A DNA stretch of 64,000 nt. Origin: an uncultured Paracoccaceae bacterium (GTDB lineage Bacteria; Pseudomonadota; Alphaproteobacteria; Rhodobacterales; Rhodobacteraceae). How positions within the stretch are numbered: the first letter of the stretch is position 1; the number at the start of each line of letters is the position of its first letter. Below the pieces are notes generated by a model that searched no databases, was not told the DNA's origin, and saw only the letters and a program-made list of their open reading frames with translations. A program made the position numbers and the translations under genes. Location of the stretch: positions 248,001-312,000 of the forward strand of contig CAKZRP010000037.1 of NCBI GenBank assembly GCA_937146765.1. Reading direction: 5' to 3'. Of the stretch, positions 43,909-53,548 are shown in pieces.

Positions 43909-44375
43909 CGTTCCGCCTCCGGGACCGCCGGCATGCCGACCTTCTGCCGGGCGCGTTCGCGGGCGCGTTTGTTGTCGATCACCGAAAGCCCCATGGCCTT
44001 GCAGGCGTCATTGACGATCTGCACCTCGCCCTTATGTTCGTGCTTGTCGGCCAGCACCACCTCCCAGAGCGCATCCAGCGCCGCCATCCGTTCCTCGAGC
44101 CCGGTGGTCTCGCGGATCAGGCGACCGAAGGTGTCGGTCTCCGGCGCGGCGGCATGCAGCTTCTCGCAGGTAGCGCGCACCTTGGCGGCCTCCAGCGCAT
44201 TGTGGCCGTAAAGCCGGGCGAGGATGCGGTCGATCAGGCTGATCTCTTCGAGAAGATAGGCGCGGTCCGACTGCGCGATGCGCACCAGAAGCGCCCCCAG
44301 CGCCAGTTCCGCATCCGGGTCGGGCAGGTTTTGGTTCTGGGCGGGTCGAAACGCCTGAAACAGCTTCTTCAGCAT
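43905..44375 (-). CDS. TerB-domain protein, first of two
   Basis: The 156-aa product has the same layout as its neighbour: LALGALLVRIAQSDRAYLLEEISLIDRILARLYG and ALDALWEVVLADKHEHKGEVQIVNDACKAMGLS. The helix pattern and acidic positions fit the TerB fold. The ATG at 44375 has AAGGAG upstream. It is followed by the second TerB gene with a four-base overlap, and the DUF1330 gene lies 22 bases upstream. No tellurite-resistance genes (terZ, D, C) are present, so tellurite resistance is not implied. Confidence 0.86.
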   Translation of the reverse strand: MLKKLFQAFRPAQNQNLPDPDAELALGALLVRIAQSDRAYLLEEISLIDRILARLYGHNALEAAKVRATCEKLHAAAPETDTFGRLIRETTGLEERMAALDALWEVVLADKHEHKGEVQIVNDACKAMGLSVIDNKRARERARQKVGMPAVPEAER

Positions 44376-44397
44376 CGGTTTCTCCTTGGGCGCGGGC

Positions 44398-44691
44398 TCA
44401 GCCGTCGTAGCCTTCGACGATTTCCATGTCACCGGTCGAGACCGGATCGCGCAGCGCCTTGGCCTCGGTATAGGCCAGGCTGTCATAGCAGGCCTTGGCG
44501 GTGGCGTAATCCTTGAACTCGATCACCACGGTGCGGGCCCGGGTTGTGCCTTCGCGCACCTCCTTGGCCCCGCCGCGGACGAGGAACTTCGCGCCGTATT
44601 CGGCAAAGGGCGCGGCATTGGCGGCAATATAGTCCTTGTAGCGCTCCATGTCGTGGACATCGACATGCGCGACCCAATATCCTTTGGCCAT
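44398..44691 (-). CDS. DUF1330 family protein
   Basis: The 97-aa ferredoxin-like (dimeric alpha/beta-barrel) protein has the family start MAKGYWVAHVDVHDMERYKDY and VVIEFKDYATAKACYDS, where the aromatic and Asp positions are conserved. Function is unknown in the family. It heads the four-gene unit with the two TerB genes and the PhnD-like gene, 22 bases before the first TerB gene. No signal peptide is present. Confidence 0.88.
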   Translation of the reverse strand: MAKGYWVAHVDVHDMERYKDYIAANAAPFAEYGAKFLVRGGAKEVREGTTRARTVVIEFKDYATAKACYDSLAYTEAKALRDPVSTGDMEIVEGYDG

Positions 44692-44855
44692 CTGGTTCCC
44701 CCACCATAGTCCGGGCCGGTGTCCGGCCTCTGTCGTTTCGCGTTCCAAGCTGAACCAGAACGCGCAGTTTGGCAATCACCACCTAGGGGCGATTGCCGAT
44801 AATTTCACGGGGAAACGCCGCCTTTGCGCATCTTGCAAGCCGCTCTTGTGGAAGG

Positions 44856-44883
44856 CAAAACGCCCGGGGAAGCCCCCGGGCGC
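44856..44883 (-). terminator. valS terminator
   Basis: CGCCCGGGG (44861-44869) pairs with CCCCGGGCG (44874-44882), and TTTT follows on the minus strand. It begins about 40 bases past the valS stop. Confidence 0.72.
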
Positions 44884-44920
44884 TCAATGTGCTTTTTTGC
44901 GCAGGTCGCGGGGCCGGGGC

Positions 44921-47900
44921 TCAGCCGATTTCCTTCAGCCGGGCGAGGGCTTCCTTGACCTTGGATTCTTCCTCTTCGCGCTCGGCGAGATTGCCGCGGG
45001 CTTCCTCGATCACCTCTTCCGGCGCGCTTTCGATGAACTTCGGATTGTTGAGACGTCCGCGCAGCCCGCCCAGCTCCTTGGCCAGCTTGCCGAGGGTCTT
45101 TTCGAGCCGCGCCTTTTCCGCCTCAATGTCGATGAGGTCGGCCAGCGGCATGCCAAAGGCGGCACCTGGGGCGGAGATCGCCACGCAGCCCTTGGGCAGT
45201 GCCTCCACCTGGGCAAGGCTCTCGATGCGCGCCAGCCGCTTGATCAGCGTCTCGTTGGCCTCCCATGCGGCCTGACCTGCAGCGTCGATGCTGACCGCCA
45301 GAAGGTCGACATAGGCGCCGGCGGGCACATGCATCTGGGCCCGGGCGGAGCGGGTGTTCTCGATCAGCGAGATCACCCAGTTCATTTCCGCATCGGCCTC
45401 GGGACGGACCAGATCGGCGGCGCTGTAGCTGGGCCAATCGGCGTGCACGAGCATCTTGGCGCGCGGGCCGGTCATGCCCCAGAGCTCTTCGGTGATGAAG
45501 GGCATGATCGGGTGCAGCAGGATCAGACACTGATCCATCACCCAGCGCATGGTCTCGCGGGTTTCGGCCTGGGCTGCAGCATCCTCGCCTTGCAAGAGGG
45601 GTTTGGAGAGTTCCACATACCAATCGCAGACCTTGCCCCAGACAAAGCCATAGAGCGCCTGCGCCGCGTCATTGAAGCGGAAAGCCTCCATCGCCTCGTC
45701 CACCGCCTCGCGCACGCGGGCGGTCTCGCCCAGGATCCAGGCGTTGACGGCGGCCTTGGGGGCCAGTTGGTCCACGCCAAGCTGCGGCACGGTCTCTGCA
45801 AAGACCTCGTTCATCTCGGCAAAGCGCACGGCGTTCCAGAGCTTGGTGCCAAAGTTGCGATAGCCCGCGATCCGCTGCATATCGAGCTTCAGCACGCCGC
45901 CGAGCGAGGCCATGGCCGCATTGGTAAAGCGCAGCGCGTCAGCGCCGTATTCGTCAATGATCTCCAAGGGGTCAATGACGTTGCCGGTGGATTTCGACAT
46001 CTTCTTGCCCTTGGCGTCGCGCACGAGGCCATGCAGGTAGACGGTGTCAAACGGGATCCGATCGACCACGGCAAGCTGCATCATCATCATCCGGGCCACC
46101 CAGAAGAACAGGATGTCCTGACCGGTCACCAGCGTCGAGGTCGGGAAGTATTTCGAGGTCTCCTCGGACCACTCCGGCCAGCCCAGCGTGCCAATCGGCC
46201 AGAGGCCGGAGGAGAACCAGGTGTCCAGAACGTCGGGGTCGCGGAAGAGAGGCGCTTTGCCCTCTAGGGCGAGTTTTTTGGCCTCTTCTATGTCGGCTGC
46301 AAACACCACTTCTTCTGACCAATGGCTGTAATGCTCTTGCGCTTGAGCAAGGACGTCAGCTTCAGACGCTCCGCAGAACACTGCGAAATCGCCTTTGTGA
46401 TGCTTCTTCATAGACGCCTTAGCCGCCTCGGGGTCTTTTACAAAGCTATTGCACAAGTGTTTGGCACCATACCAAACCGGGATCTGGTGACCCCACCAGA
46501 GCTGGCGCGAGATGCACCAGGGCTCGATATTCTCCAGCCAGTGGAAATAGGTCTTTTCGCCCGACTCCGGCATGATTTTCACATCGCCATTGCGTACGGC
46601 GTCCAGCGCCGGGCCGACGATCTTGGAGGTCTCGACGAACCATTGGTCGGTCAGCATCGGCTCGATCACCACCTTGGAGCGGTCGCCAAAGGGCTGCATG
46701 ATCGGCTTATTCTCGACGTAAGGCACGGTCTGCGTGACTTCCGTCTCGGTGCCGTCCTCATCCTTCACCACAGCGGTGACGGTCTGCATGACCGCGAGGC
46801 CCTCGTCGGTGATTTCCTGCACCACGAGTTTGCGCGCCTCAAACCGATCGAGCCCCCGCAGGTGATCGGGCACGAGGTTGATCGCATCCACCTCATTCTC
46901 GGTGAAGGTGGCCCCCCCCGACAAATAGGCCTGTGCATGGGCCTGCGCCTTGGCGGCTTCCTCGGCATAGGGCGCACCGTCGGCGCGCATCGCGCCCTTC
47001 ATGTCCATCAGGCGGTACATCGGGATGCCGCCGCGCTTGGCGACCTGATAGTCGTTGAAGTCATGCGCGCCGGTGATCTTCACCGCGCCGGAGCCGAAAT
47101 CCTTGTCCGGGTATTCATCGGTGATGATCGGGATCAGGCGGCGGTGTTCCTTGGGGCCAACCGGGATTTCCACCAGCTTGCCAACGATGGGCGCATACCG
47201 CTCGTCCGAGGGGTGCACCGCAACCGCGCCGTCGCCCAGCATGGTCTCGGGCCGGGTGGTGGCGATGGAGATGTAGTCGCGCTCTTCCGACAGGGTGATG
47301 TTCCCGTCCTCGTCCTTCTCGACATAGGTATAGGTCTCGCCGCCCGCGAGCGGGTATTTGAAGTGCCACATATGGCCCGCGACCTCGATATTCTCCACCT
47401 CGAGGTCGGAGATCGCGGTCTCGAAATGCGGGTCCCAGTTCACCAGCCGCTTGCCGCGGTAGATGAGGCCCTTGTTGTACATATCGACAAAGACCTTGAT
47501 CACCGCATCATGGAAGTTCGGCGAGTTCTCATGGCCGGTGCGGGTGTCACCCTGCGCGCCCGCCATGGTAAAGGCGGTGCGGGTATAGTCGCAGGAGGCG
47601 CCAAGGCGTTTGAGCTGGTTGATGATGGTGCCGCCGGATTGCTCCTTCCATTCCCAGACCTTCTCGAGGAACTTCTCGCGGCCCAGCTCGCGGCGCGAGG
47701 GCTGCTGGCTCTCGGCGAGGCGGCGCTCCACCACCATCTGGGTGGCAATGCCGGCGTGGTCGGTGCCCGGCTGCCAGAGGGTGTCAAAGCCCTGCATCCG
47801 CTTCCAGCGGATCAGGATGTCCTGCAACGTGTTGTTGAAGGCATGGCCCATGTGCAGAACGCCGGTGACATTCGGCGGCGGGATCATGATGCTATAGGTG

Positions 47901-48010
47901 GAGGCGCCGGGGCGCGCATTGGCGCCAGCGGTGAAGCAGCCCGCCTTTTCCCAGGCGTCAAACAGGCGACTCTCCGCCTCGGCTGCGTTGAAGGTCTTTT
48001 CCAGTGCCAT
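44921..48010 (-). CDS. valS: Valyl-tRNA synthetase
   Basis: This class I synthetase charges tRNA-Val. The 1029-aa product has the HIGH-type motif HMGH in [15 protein letters not shown], the CP1 editing domain, WFSSGLWP, and KMSKS in [11 protein letters not shown], then the anticodon-binding domain and a C-terminal coiled-coil arm (about 960-1029). It is slightly longer than E. coli ValS because of an insertion near residues 515-585, encoded by a patch of distinctly lower GC content (about 46255-46460) with rare-looking codons such as ATA and CTA. The ATG at 48010 follows a GGGGC stretch. Confidence 0.96.
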   Translation of the reverse strand: MALEKTFNAAEAESRLFDAWEKAGCFTAGANARPGASTYSIMIPPPNVTGVLHMGHAFNNTLQDILIRWKRMQGFDTLWQPGTDHAGIATQMVVERRLAESQQPSRRELGREKFLEKVWEWKEQSGGTIINQLKRLGASCDYTRTAFTMAGAQGDTRTGHENSPNFHDAVIKVFVDMYNKGLIYRGKRLVNWDPHFETAISDLEVENIEVAGHMWHFKYPLAGGETYTYVEKDEDGNITLSEERDYISIATTRPETMLGDGAVAVHPSDERYAPIVGKLVEIPVGPKEHRRLIPIITDEYPDKDFGSGAVKITGAHDFNDYQVAKRGGIPMYRLMDMKGAMRADGAPYAEEAAKAQAHAQAYLSGGATFTENEVDAINLVPDHLRGLDRFEARKLVVQEITDEGLAVMQTVTAVVKDEDGTETEVTQTVPYVENKPIMQPFGDRSKVVIEPMLTDQWFVETSKIVGPALDAVRNGDVKIMPESGEKTYFHWLENIEPWCISRQLWWGHQIPVWYGAKHLCNSFVKDPEAAKASMKKHHKGDFAVFCGASEADVLAQAQEHYSHWSEEVVFAADIEEAKKLALEGKAPLFRDPDVLDTWFSSGLWPIGTLGWPEWSEETSKYFPTSTLVTGQDILFFWVARMMMMQLAVVDRIPFDTVYLHGLVRDAKGKKMSKSTGNVIDPLEIIDEYGADALRFTNAAMASLGGVLKLDMQRIAGYRNFGTKLWNAVRFAEMNEVFAETVPQLGVDQLAPKAAVNAWILGETARVREAVDEAMEAFRFNDAAQALYGFVWGKVCDWYVELSKPLLQGEDAAAQAETRETMRWVMDQCLILLHPIMPFITEELWGMTGPRAKMLVHADWPSYSAADLVRPEADAEMNWVISLIENTRSARAQMHVPAGAYVDLLAVSIDAAGQAAWEANETLIKRLARIESLAQVEALPKGCVAISAPGAAFGMPLADLIDIEAEKARLEKTLGKLAKELGGLRGRLNNPKFIESAPEEVIEEARGNLAEREEEESKVKEALARLKEIG

Positions 48011-48874
48011 GATGGTGCCCCGTCCGTCGTCTTTGTGCGTCGAAATCTAGATGTGCAGGCCCTGAGGCCGCGTCAGCGTCGCTCATAGCGCGTGAGGCGG
48101 CAAAGGGAAAGTCTCGAACGCGGCGGGGGGCCTGCTGGTTTTTGCATCCGGACCCTGACAGGGGAGCGGTGATAACCGGTTATTAAGTCTTATTTGAAAT
48201 AAAGGTCATCGAAGGTCGCAGCCCACCCCACCCAAACACCCCCCACTGCGGCCGGACCCCTATTGAAGGCCCGGGTTTTCGCCACCGGTCTGGTTTGACG
48301 CTCTTGCAGCGAACCGGATCGGTGGCACGAAGCCCGGGTCTTCTGTTTTGCAGCGATGGTTTGGACGGGCGCGCCGTGCGGGCGCTGAGGCCGCCAGGTG
48401 CAGCCTGCGGCGACCGCGAGGGGCGGCCTTCTGGTCCGGCGTTTCGACCTGCGATGATCGACCCTGCCGCAAGACCCGAAGCTCACGGCAAGGTACTGCC
48501 TTGGCGTCTTGCGTGCGGCGGCCGCGCCGCAGGCGCGGCCGCCGCCCCCCGGCGATGCGCGCAGCGCAGCGCAATCCCTCAATCGCCGTTGCGTGCAGCG
48601 CAGCGCAACCTCTCGATTGGCGATGCGCGCCACCTATTGTCTCGACACGAGATCGGCGTGCTCTGACCCCTTTGCAAGTCTTCTGCCGTGGATCGGGGCT
48701 GAGGTCGGCGGGACTGCCTCTCCCTTGCGCACCAGCCTGGCCCTGGGCGGCGGCGGGCGACCGGGGCAGCGGGAGTGCCGAAATTTCCTTTACCTGTTCA
48801 GGACTTTCACTGGACAATGCCTCCCCGCGCATTAGGCTCCGCCGCAACAGCAAGGCAGATGAGGGAAGACAGTC
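48011..48874. other. 864-base gene-free stretch with a two-hairpin repeat
   Basis: No coding frame is convincing; long antisense frames here are continuations of frames opposite the CoxL-like gene. It carries copy D of the dispersed two-hairpin repeat (48515-48572) and a partial second unit downstream (about 48586-48612). The promoter side of valS lies at the left end. The CoxL-like gene's ribosome site lies at the right end. Confidence 0.5.
48515..48572 (+). repeat. Dispersed two-hairpin repeat, copy D
   Basis: Hairpin 1 is a perfect 14-base stem (48515-48528 with 48532-48545) with loop GCA. Hairpin 2 is formed by GCGATGCGC (48552-48560) and GCGCAGCGC (48564-48572), nine-base arms with one mismatch at the same place as in copies A and C. 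AATCCCTC follows, and part of the hairpin-2 unit recurs at about 48586-48612. Confidence 0.7.
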
Positions 48875-51184
48875 ATGACCCAGCGGGTGGAGAAATTCGG
48901 CAAGAGCCAACCGATGGCACGGGTGGAGGACCAGCGGTTCCTGACCGGTCAAGGCCGCTACATCGAGGACACCCTGCCCAAGGGCGCCCTGCGCGCCTAT
49001 GTGTTCCGCAGCCCTGTGGCCCATGCGGAGATTACCACCCTCAACGTCGACGATGCGCGGGACGCGGAGGGGGTGCATCTGGTGCTGACCCAGCAGGATC
49101 TGCTGGATGCCGGCGTGGAGGCGCGGCTGGACGGGGCCTTGGTCAAGAACATCGACGGCACCCCGGGGGCGGCGCCGGAGCGGCCGGTGATGGCGTTGAC
49201 CCGGCTGCGCTATGTGGGCGAGCCGGTGGCGGTGGTCATCGCCGAGACGCTGGATCAGGCCCGCGATGCCGCCGAGCTGATCGCGCTCGACTACGAGGAT
49301 CTCGACGTCAAACTCGATCTGACAGTTGGTGGTCCTGAAATCCATCCCGAGGCGCCGGACAACCGCGCCTTCCATTGGGGGCTGGGTGACCGGGAGGCGA
49401 CCGAGGCCGCCTTTGCCGCCGCCGCCCATGCCGTCAGCCTGCAGGTGGCCGACAACCGCATCATCGTCAACGCGATGGAGCCGCGCGGCTGCCATGCGGA
49501 GTGGCTGGACGGGCGGCTGAGATTCACCTTTGGCGGCCAGGGCGTCTGGGGCATGAAGGACCAGTTGGCAAAAAAGCTCGGCCTTGATCCTGAGGCCGTG
49601 CATGTGATCACCCCCGATGTGGGCGGTGGATTTGGCATGAAGGCGGGGCCCTACCCGGAGTATTTCGCGGTGGCCCATGCCTGCCGCACCCTGGGGCGTC
49701 CGGTCAGTTGGGTGGCGGATCGCAGCGAGTCGATGCTGAGCGACAACGGCGGGCGCGACCTCACCTCGCTGGCGGAACTGGCCTTTGACAGCGATCTGAA
49801 GATCACCGCCTATCGGGTGCAGACACAGTGCAACCTTGGCGCCTACAACTCCACCTTCGGTCAGCCGATCCAGACCACGCTGTTCTCCCGTGTGCTGGCC
49901 GGGGTCTATGACATCAAGACCGCCTGGATCGAGGTGGAGGGCATCTATACCAATACGACGCAAGTGGACGCCTATCGCGGGGCGGGTCGACCCGAGGCGA
50001 TCTATGTGCTGGAGCGGGTGATGGACCGTGCCGCTCGCGCGCTCGGGGTGGACCCGCTGGAGTTGCGGCGGCGGAACTTTATCGCGCCGCTTCAGTTTCC
50101 CTACAAGACCGTCAGTGATGAAACCTATGACGTGGGGGACTTCAATCTCGTGCTCGACCGCCTTGTAAAGGAAGCAGATCTGGCCGGGTTTGCCGGACGC
50201 CGCGCGGCGGATGAGGCCGAAGGGCGTTATCGGGGCGCCGGGCTCTGTTACTATATCGAAAGCATTTTGGGCGATCCTTCCGAGTCCGCGGATGTCGAAT
50301 TTCGGGAGGACGGCGGCGTGACCATCTATGTCGGCACTCAGAGCAACGGGCAGGGGCATGAAACTGTCTATGCCAAGTTCCTCGCCGACCAGACGGGGAT
50401 CCCCGTGACCGCAATCGAGGTGGTGCAGGGCGACAGTGACCGTATCGCCAAGGGCGGCGGCACCGGTGGGTCGCGCTCGGTCACCACCCAGGCCAATGCG
50501 ACTTTGGCGACCGTGGACAAGATGGTCGCCGCCTTCACGCCCTTCCTCTCCGAGGAAATGGGGGTCGCCGAAGAGGCGGTGGATTTTGACGGCGAGACCT
50601 TCCGCGCACCGGGATCGAACCTGACGCCGACCGTTCTGGAGGCCGCCGATCTGGCGCGCGCGCGCGGACGGCTCGACCTCTTGCGCCACAAGGCCGAGGC
50701 GCGGCTGCCGGGACGGTCCTTCCCCAACGGGGCCCATCTGGCGGAAGTGGTGATCGACCCCGAAACCGGCCAGTCGCGGGTGGAGCGCTACACGGTGGTT
50801 GACGATTTTGGAAACCTTATCAATCCGATGCTGGCCGAAGGTCAGGTCCATGGCGGGGTCGCACAGGGGCTGGGCCAGGCGATGCTGGAACATGTGGTCT
50901 ATGACGCTGATGGCCAATTGCTCACGGCATCGTTCATGGACTACGCCATGCCCCGGGCGGAGGATATGCCTTGGGTTGCATTCACCTCGGAGCCGGTGCC
51001 TTCGACCCGGAACCCGATGGGCATGAAAGGCTGCGGCGAGGCGGGCACCGTCGGCGCGCTGGCGGCGGTTGCCAATGCGGTGCAGGATGCGCTCTGGGAC
51101 CGGGGCATCCGGCAGGTGGACATGCCGTTCACGCCGGTCAAACTATGGGAGTTGTTGCGGGATGTTCCTCAAGCGGCTGAGTAA
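48875..51184 (+). CDS. Molybdenum hydroxylase large subunit, CoxL form II-like
   Basis: The 769-aa protein belongs to the xanthine dehydrogenase family. The active-site loop is AYRGAGR (residues 366-372), the form-II signature, rather than the AYxCSFR of true aerobic CO dehydrogenase. The catalytic Glu is Glu722 in GCGEAGTVG. VRYVGEPVAVVIAE and GGGFGMKAG are molybdopterin-binding segments. The medium (FAD) and small (2Fe-2S) subunits that normally accompany it are absent on both sides, so the partners must be encoded elsewhere or the gene has moved. A GAGGGAAG ribosome site precedes the ATG. The substrate is unknown; aldehydes or N-heterocycles are plausible. Confidence 0.9.
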   Translation: MTQRVEKFGKSQPMARVEDQRFLTGQGRYIEDTLPKGALRAYVFRSPVAHAEITTLNVDDARDAEGVHLVLTQQDLLDAGVEARLDGALVKNIDGTPGAAPERPVMALTRLRYVGEPVAVVIAETLDQARDAAELIALDYEDLDVKLDLTVGGPEIHPEAPDNRAFHWGLGDREATEAAFAAAAHAVSLQVADNRIIVNAMEPRGCHAEWLDGRLRFTFGGQGVWGMKDQLAKKLGLDPEAVHVITPDVGGGFGMKAGPYPEYFAVAHACRTLGRPVSWVADRSESMLSDNGGRDLTSLAELAFDSDLKITAYRVQTQCNLGAYNSTFGQPIQTTLFSRVLAGVYDIKTAWIEVEGIYTNTTQVDAYRGAGRPEAIYVLERVMDRAARALGVDPLELRRRNFIAPLQFPYKTVSDETYDVGDFNLVLDRLVKEADLAGFAGRRAADEAEGRYRGAGLCYYIESILGDPSESADVEFREDGGVTIYVGTQSNGQGHETVYAKFLADQTGIPVTAIEVVQGDSDRIAKGGGTGGSRSVTTQANATLATVDKMVAAFTPFLSEEMGVAEEAVDFDGETFRAPGSNLTPTVLEAADLARARGRLDLLRHKAEARLPGRSFPNGAHLAEVVIDPETGQSRVERYTVVDDFGNLINPMLAEGQVHGGVAQGLGQAMLEHVVYDADGQLLTASFMDYAMPRAEDMPWVAFTSEPVPSTRNPMGMKGCGEAGTVGALAAVANAVQDALWDRGIRQVDMPFTPVKLWELLRDVPQAAE

Positions 51185-52247
51185 GGGTGTTCTGGGATGG
51201 CTGGGCAAGGCGCGTCCGGTCTCGGTGCATTCCGCCGAGACCGCGACCCGCGGGCCGCAGTGTCATGTGATCATTCTCGATGGCACCATGTCGACGCTGG
51301 AACCGGGGATGGAAACCCATGCCGGCACCACCTACCGGCTGCTGAAGGAAATGGGCCCCCGGATTTCGGTCTACTATGAGGCCGGGGTGCAATGGACCGC
51401 CTGGAACAAGACCGCCGATGTGATGATCGGACGGGGCATCAACCGCAAGATCCGCCGCGCCTATGGCTTCCTGTGCTCGCGCTACCGGCCCGGCGACAAG
51501 ATCTATCTGCTGGGCTATTCCCGCGGCGCCTATGCGGTGCGCTCGCTGGCGGGGGTGATCGGCTCGGTCGGCCTCTTGAAACAGCAGCATGCCACCGTGC
51601 GCCATATCCGCACCGCCTATCGCCACTACCAGCTTGGCGGCAGCCCGGAGGCCCGCGCCGCCTTCAGCCGGGTGCATTGCCACCCGGAGGTAAAGGTGGA
51701 GATGGTCGGCGTCTGGGACACCGTAAAGGCGCTGGGCGTGCGATTGCCGATCCTGTGGCGCTGGCTCGACGTGCGCCATGCTTTCCACGACCACAAGCTC
51801 GGTCCGCATGTGAAGGCGGGGTTTCAGGCCTTGGCGCTGGACGAGACCCGCGATGTCTATGCGCCCGTGCTCTGGGACAGTGCGCCGGGGTTTGAAGGTC
51901 AGGTGGAACAGGTCTGGTTCCGCGGCTCGCATGGTGATGTCGGCGGTCAGCTTGGCGGGCACGAGGAGGCACGGCCGCTGGCCAATATCTCCTTGGTCTG
52001 GATGCTGGAGCGGGCGGAGATGTCCGGTCTGCCGCTGCCGCGCGATTGGCGGATGCGCTTCCCGGTGGATCCCGATGCGCCCTCGGTCGGCACCTGGACG
52101 GGCTGGGGCAAGCTGTTCCTGCTGCGCAGCCGCCGCAAGGTCGGCCTTGACCGCAGCGAGAAGATCCATCCCAGTGTTCATCAGGCCAAGCCCAGGGCGC
52201 GGTCCGGCAGCTGGTTGAGCCTGTTCCTGCGCCGCACACCCCATTGA
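51162..52247 (+). CDS. DUF2235 alpha/beta hydrolase
   Basis: The 361-aa protein has the DUF2235 pattern: a start-of-fold segment VIILDGTMSTLEPG, the nucleophile elbow LLGYSRGAYAVRSLAG (Ser in GYSRG), the acid in VGVWDTVKALG, and a His in WFRGSHGDVGGQ. Some DUF2235 proteins are type VI secretion phospholipase effectors (Tle1), but there is no VgrG, immunity or secretion neighbour here. I chose ATG 51162, with GGGAG nine bases upstream; it overlaps the CoxL-like gene by 23 bases, so the two are translationally linked. Confidence 0.85.
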   Translation: MFLKRLSKGVLGWLGKARPVSVHSAETATRGPQCHVIILDGTMSTLEPGMETHAGTTYRLLKEMGPRISVYYEAGVQWTAWNKTADVMIGRGINRKIRRAYGFLCSRYRPGDKIYLLGYSRGAYAVRSLAGVIGSVGLLKQQHATVRHIRTAYRHYQLGGSPEARAAFSRVHCHPEVKVEMVGVWDTVKALGVRLPILWRWLDVRHAFHDHKLGPHVKAGFQALALDETRDVYAPVLWDSAPGFEGQVEQVWFRGSHGDVGGQLGGHEEARPLANISLVWMLERAEMSGLPLPRDWRMRFPVDPDAPSVGTWTGWGKLFLLRSRRKVGLDRSEKIHPSVHQAKPRARSGSWLSLFLRRTPH

Positions 52248-52328
52248 TCCGGTCTGGCTGGCGTGGCAAGGGTGAGTGCCGGGTGGAGCGATTGAGCGCC
52301 TGAGACGCTGCTTTGTGCCCGGGGCAGG

Positions 52329-53306
52329 TCAGCCGGAGCCGATGAAGATCCCCGCCGCCAGCACCAGCGCACCGCCAATCACCACTTGCAAAACCGCGCG
52401 CAGGAACGGGGTGGACATGTAGCGCTTCTGGATCCAGGCAATGGCCCAGAGCTCGATGAAGACCACGATGAAGGCGATGGTGGTGGCGGTCCAGAAATGC
52501 GGGATCAGATAGGGCAGCGCATGTCCAAGGCCGCCGATGGCGGTCATGATGCCGGAGGCAAAGCCGCGTTTGGCCGGTGCGCCGCGCCCCGAGATGGCGC
52601 CATCGTCCGAAGCGGCCTCGGTGAACCCCATGGAGATTCCGGCCCCGACCGAGGCGGCAAGCCCCACGAGGAAGGTTGTCCAGGGATCATGGGTGGCAAA
52701 GGCGGTGGCAAAGATCGGCGCCAGGGTGGAGACCGAGCCATCCATCAGACCCGCAAGCCCCGGCTGCACCCAGGTCAGCACGAATTGGCGATGGGCGGTC
52801 TGCGATTCCTCATCCCGTGCCTGATCGGTCAGATGGGCGTCTTGCAGCGACAGGGCGTCGCGCCCATGCTGGGCCTCGGCAGCGGCCAGTTCCGACAGGA
52901 GCGCGCGGGTATCCGCATCGGTCGACCGTCGGGCGGCGGCTTCGTAAAAACGCTGCGCGTCACGCTCCATCGATTCCGCCTGGGCGCGAATTTCCTCCAG
53001 CGAGAGCGTGTCCATCAACCAGACCGGTCGGCGGGAATAGAAATCCGCCACATGCTCGCGGCGGATCAGCGGGATCGTGTCGCCGAAGCGTTTCTTGTGC
53101 AGGGCGATCAGCCGCTGTTCGTGCTCGAATTCTTCCTGCGCCATGCCGTCGAAGACCCTGGCACTGGCCGGATAATCCGCTCGCAGTCGCGCCGCATAGC
53201 CGCGGTAGATGCGCCCGTCATCCTCTTCGGCGGCGATGGCGAGGGCGAGCACTTCCTGGTCGCTCAGTTGCGAAAAACGCCGTTTGCCGGTGAGGAATGC
53301 AGCCAT
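52329..53306 (-). CDS. mbfA: Membrane-bound ferritin-like iron exporter
   Basis: The 325-aa protein joins an N-terminal ferritin-like (erythrin-vacuolar iron transport) domain to a C-terminal VIT1/CCC1-like membrane domain. The ferritin half (about 15-165) shows the iron-binding Glu and ExxH motifs: LALAIAAEEDDGRIY, MAQEEFEHEQRL, and LAAAEAQHG. The membrane half has about five hydrophobic helices from residue 180 on. MbfA exports iron and protects against peroxide and acid in Bradyrhizobium and Agrobacterium under Irr control; the box upstream supports the same here. The start MAAFLTGKRRFSQLSDQEVLALA at 53306 begins the ferritin domain. Confidence 0.93.
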   Translation of the reverse strand: MAAFLTGKRRFSQLSDQEVLALAIAAEEDDGRIYRGYAARLRADYPASARVFDGMAQEEFEHEQRLIALHKKRFGDTIPLIRREHVADFYSRRPVWLMDTLSLEEIRAQAESMERDAQRFYEAAARRSTDADTRALLSELAAAEAQHGRDALSLQDAHLTDQARDEESQTAHRQFVLTWVQPGLAGLMDGSVSTLAPIFATAFATHDPWTTFLVGLAASVGAGISMGFTEAASDDGAISGRGAPAKRGFASGIMTAIGGLGHALPYLIPHFWTATTIAFIVVFIELWAIAWIQKRYMSTPFLRAVLQVVIGGALVLAAGIFIGSG

Positions 53307-53317
53307 GACGACACCTA

Positions 53318-53332
53318 TTAGAATGATTCTAA
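53318..53332 (-). promoter_or_regulatory. Iron control element (Irr box) before mbfA
   Basis: TTAGAATGATTCTAA is a perfect interrupted palindrome (TTAGAA-TGA-TTCTAA) 12 bases before the mbfA start. It matches the ICE motif bound by Irr in alphaproteobacteria. Binding so close to the start predicts repression when iron is low. Confidence 0.75.
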
Positions 53333-53548
53333 GTTGTGAGGGGCACCCTAACCCCCGGGAGGAAAAAGGCAAGCCGTCGCAGAAGGCGCCGCAAGGCTCA
53401 GTCCGGACATCGATTGCCTGGCAAATGAGGTCAGCAGGAGTTCATAACCACGCTTCAAAGCGATGGCGCTGCTGCACCCAAGGCAAAATAAACTTAAGCT
53501 TAGGACAGGTCGTCTACAACCGGAGGCAGTACAGCACAGGAGGTCAGA

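Noticed and set aside
43465..44375. Tellurite resistance operon
   Set aside because: Only TerB-fold proteins are present; terC, terD and terZ are absent, so the fold alone does not imply tellurite resistance.
48260..50917. 885-codon frame on the minus strand
   Set aside because: Lies opposite the CoxL-like gene and non-coding sequence. The translation is His/Arg/Gly-rich without any domain.
48875..51184. True aerobic CO dehydrogenase (form I)
   Set aside because: The active-site loop is AYRGAGR, not AYxCSFR, and coxM/coxS are missing.
51162..52247. Type VI secretion lipase effector (Tle1)
   Set aside because: DUF2235 alone is not enough; no VgrG, PAAR, immunity or secretion gene is near.
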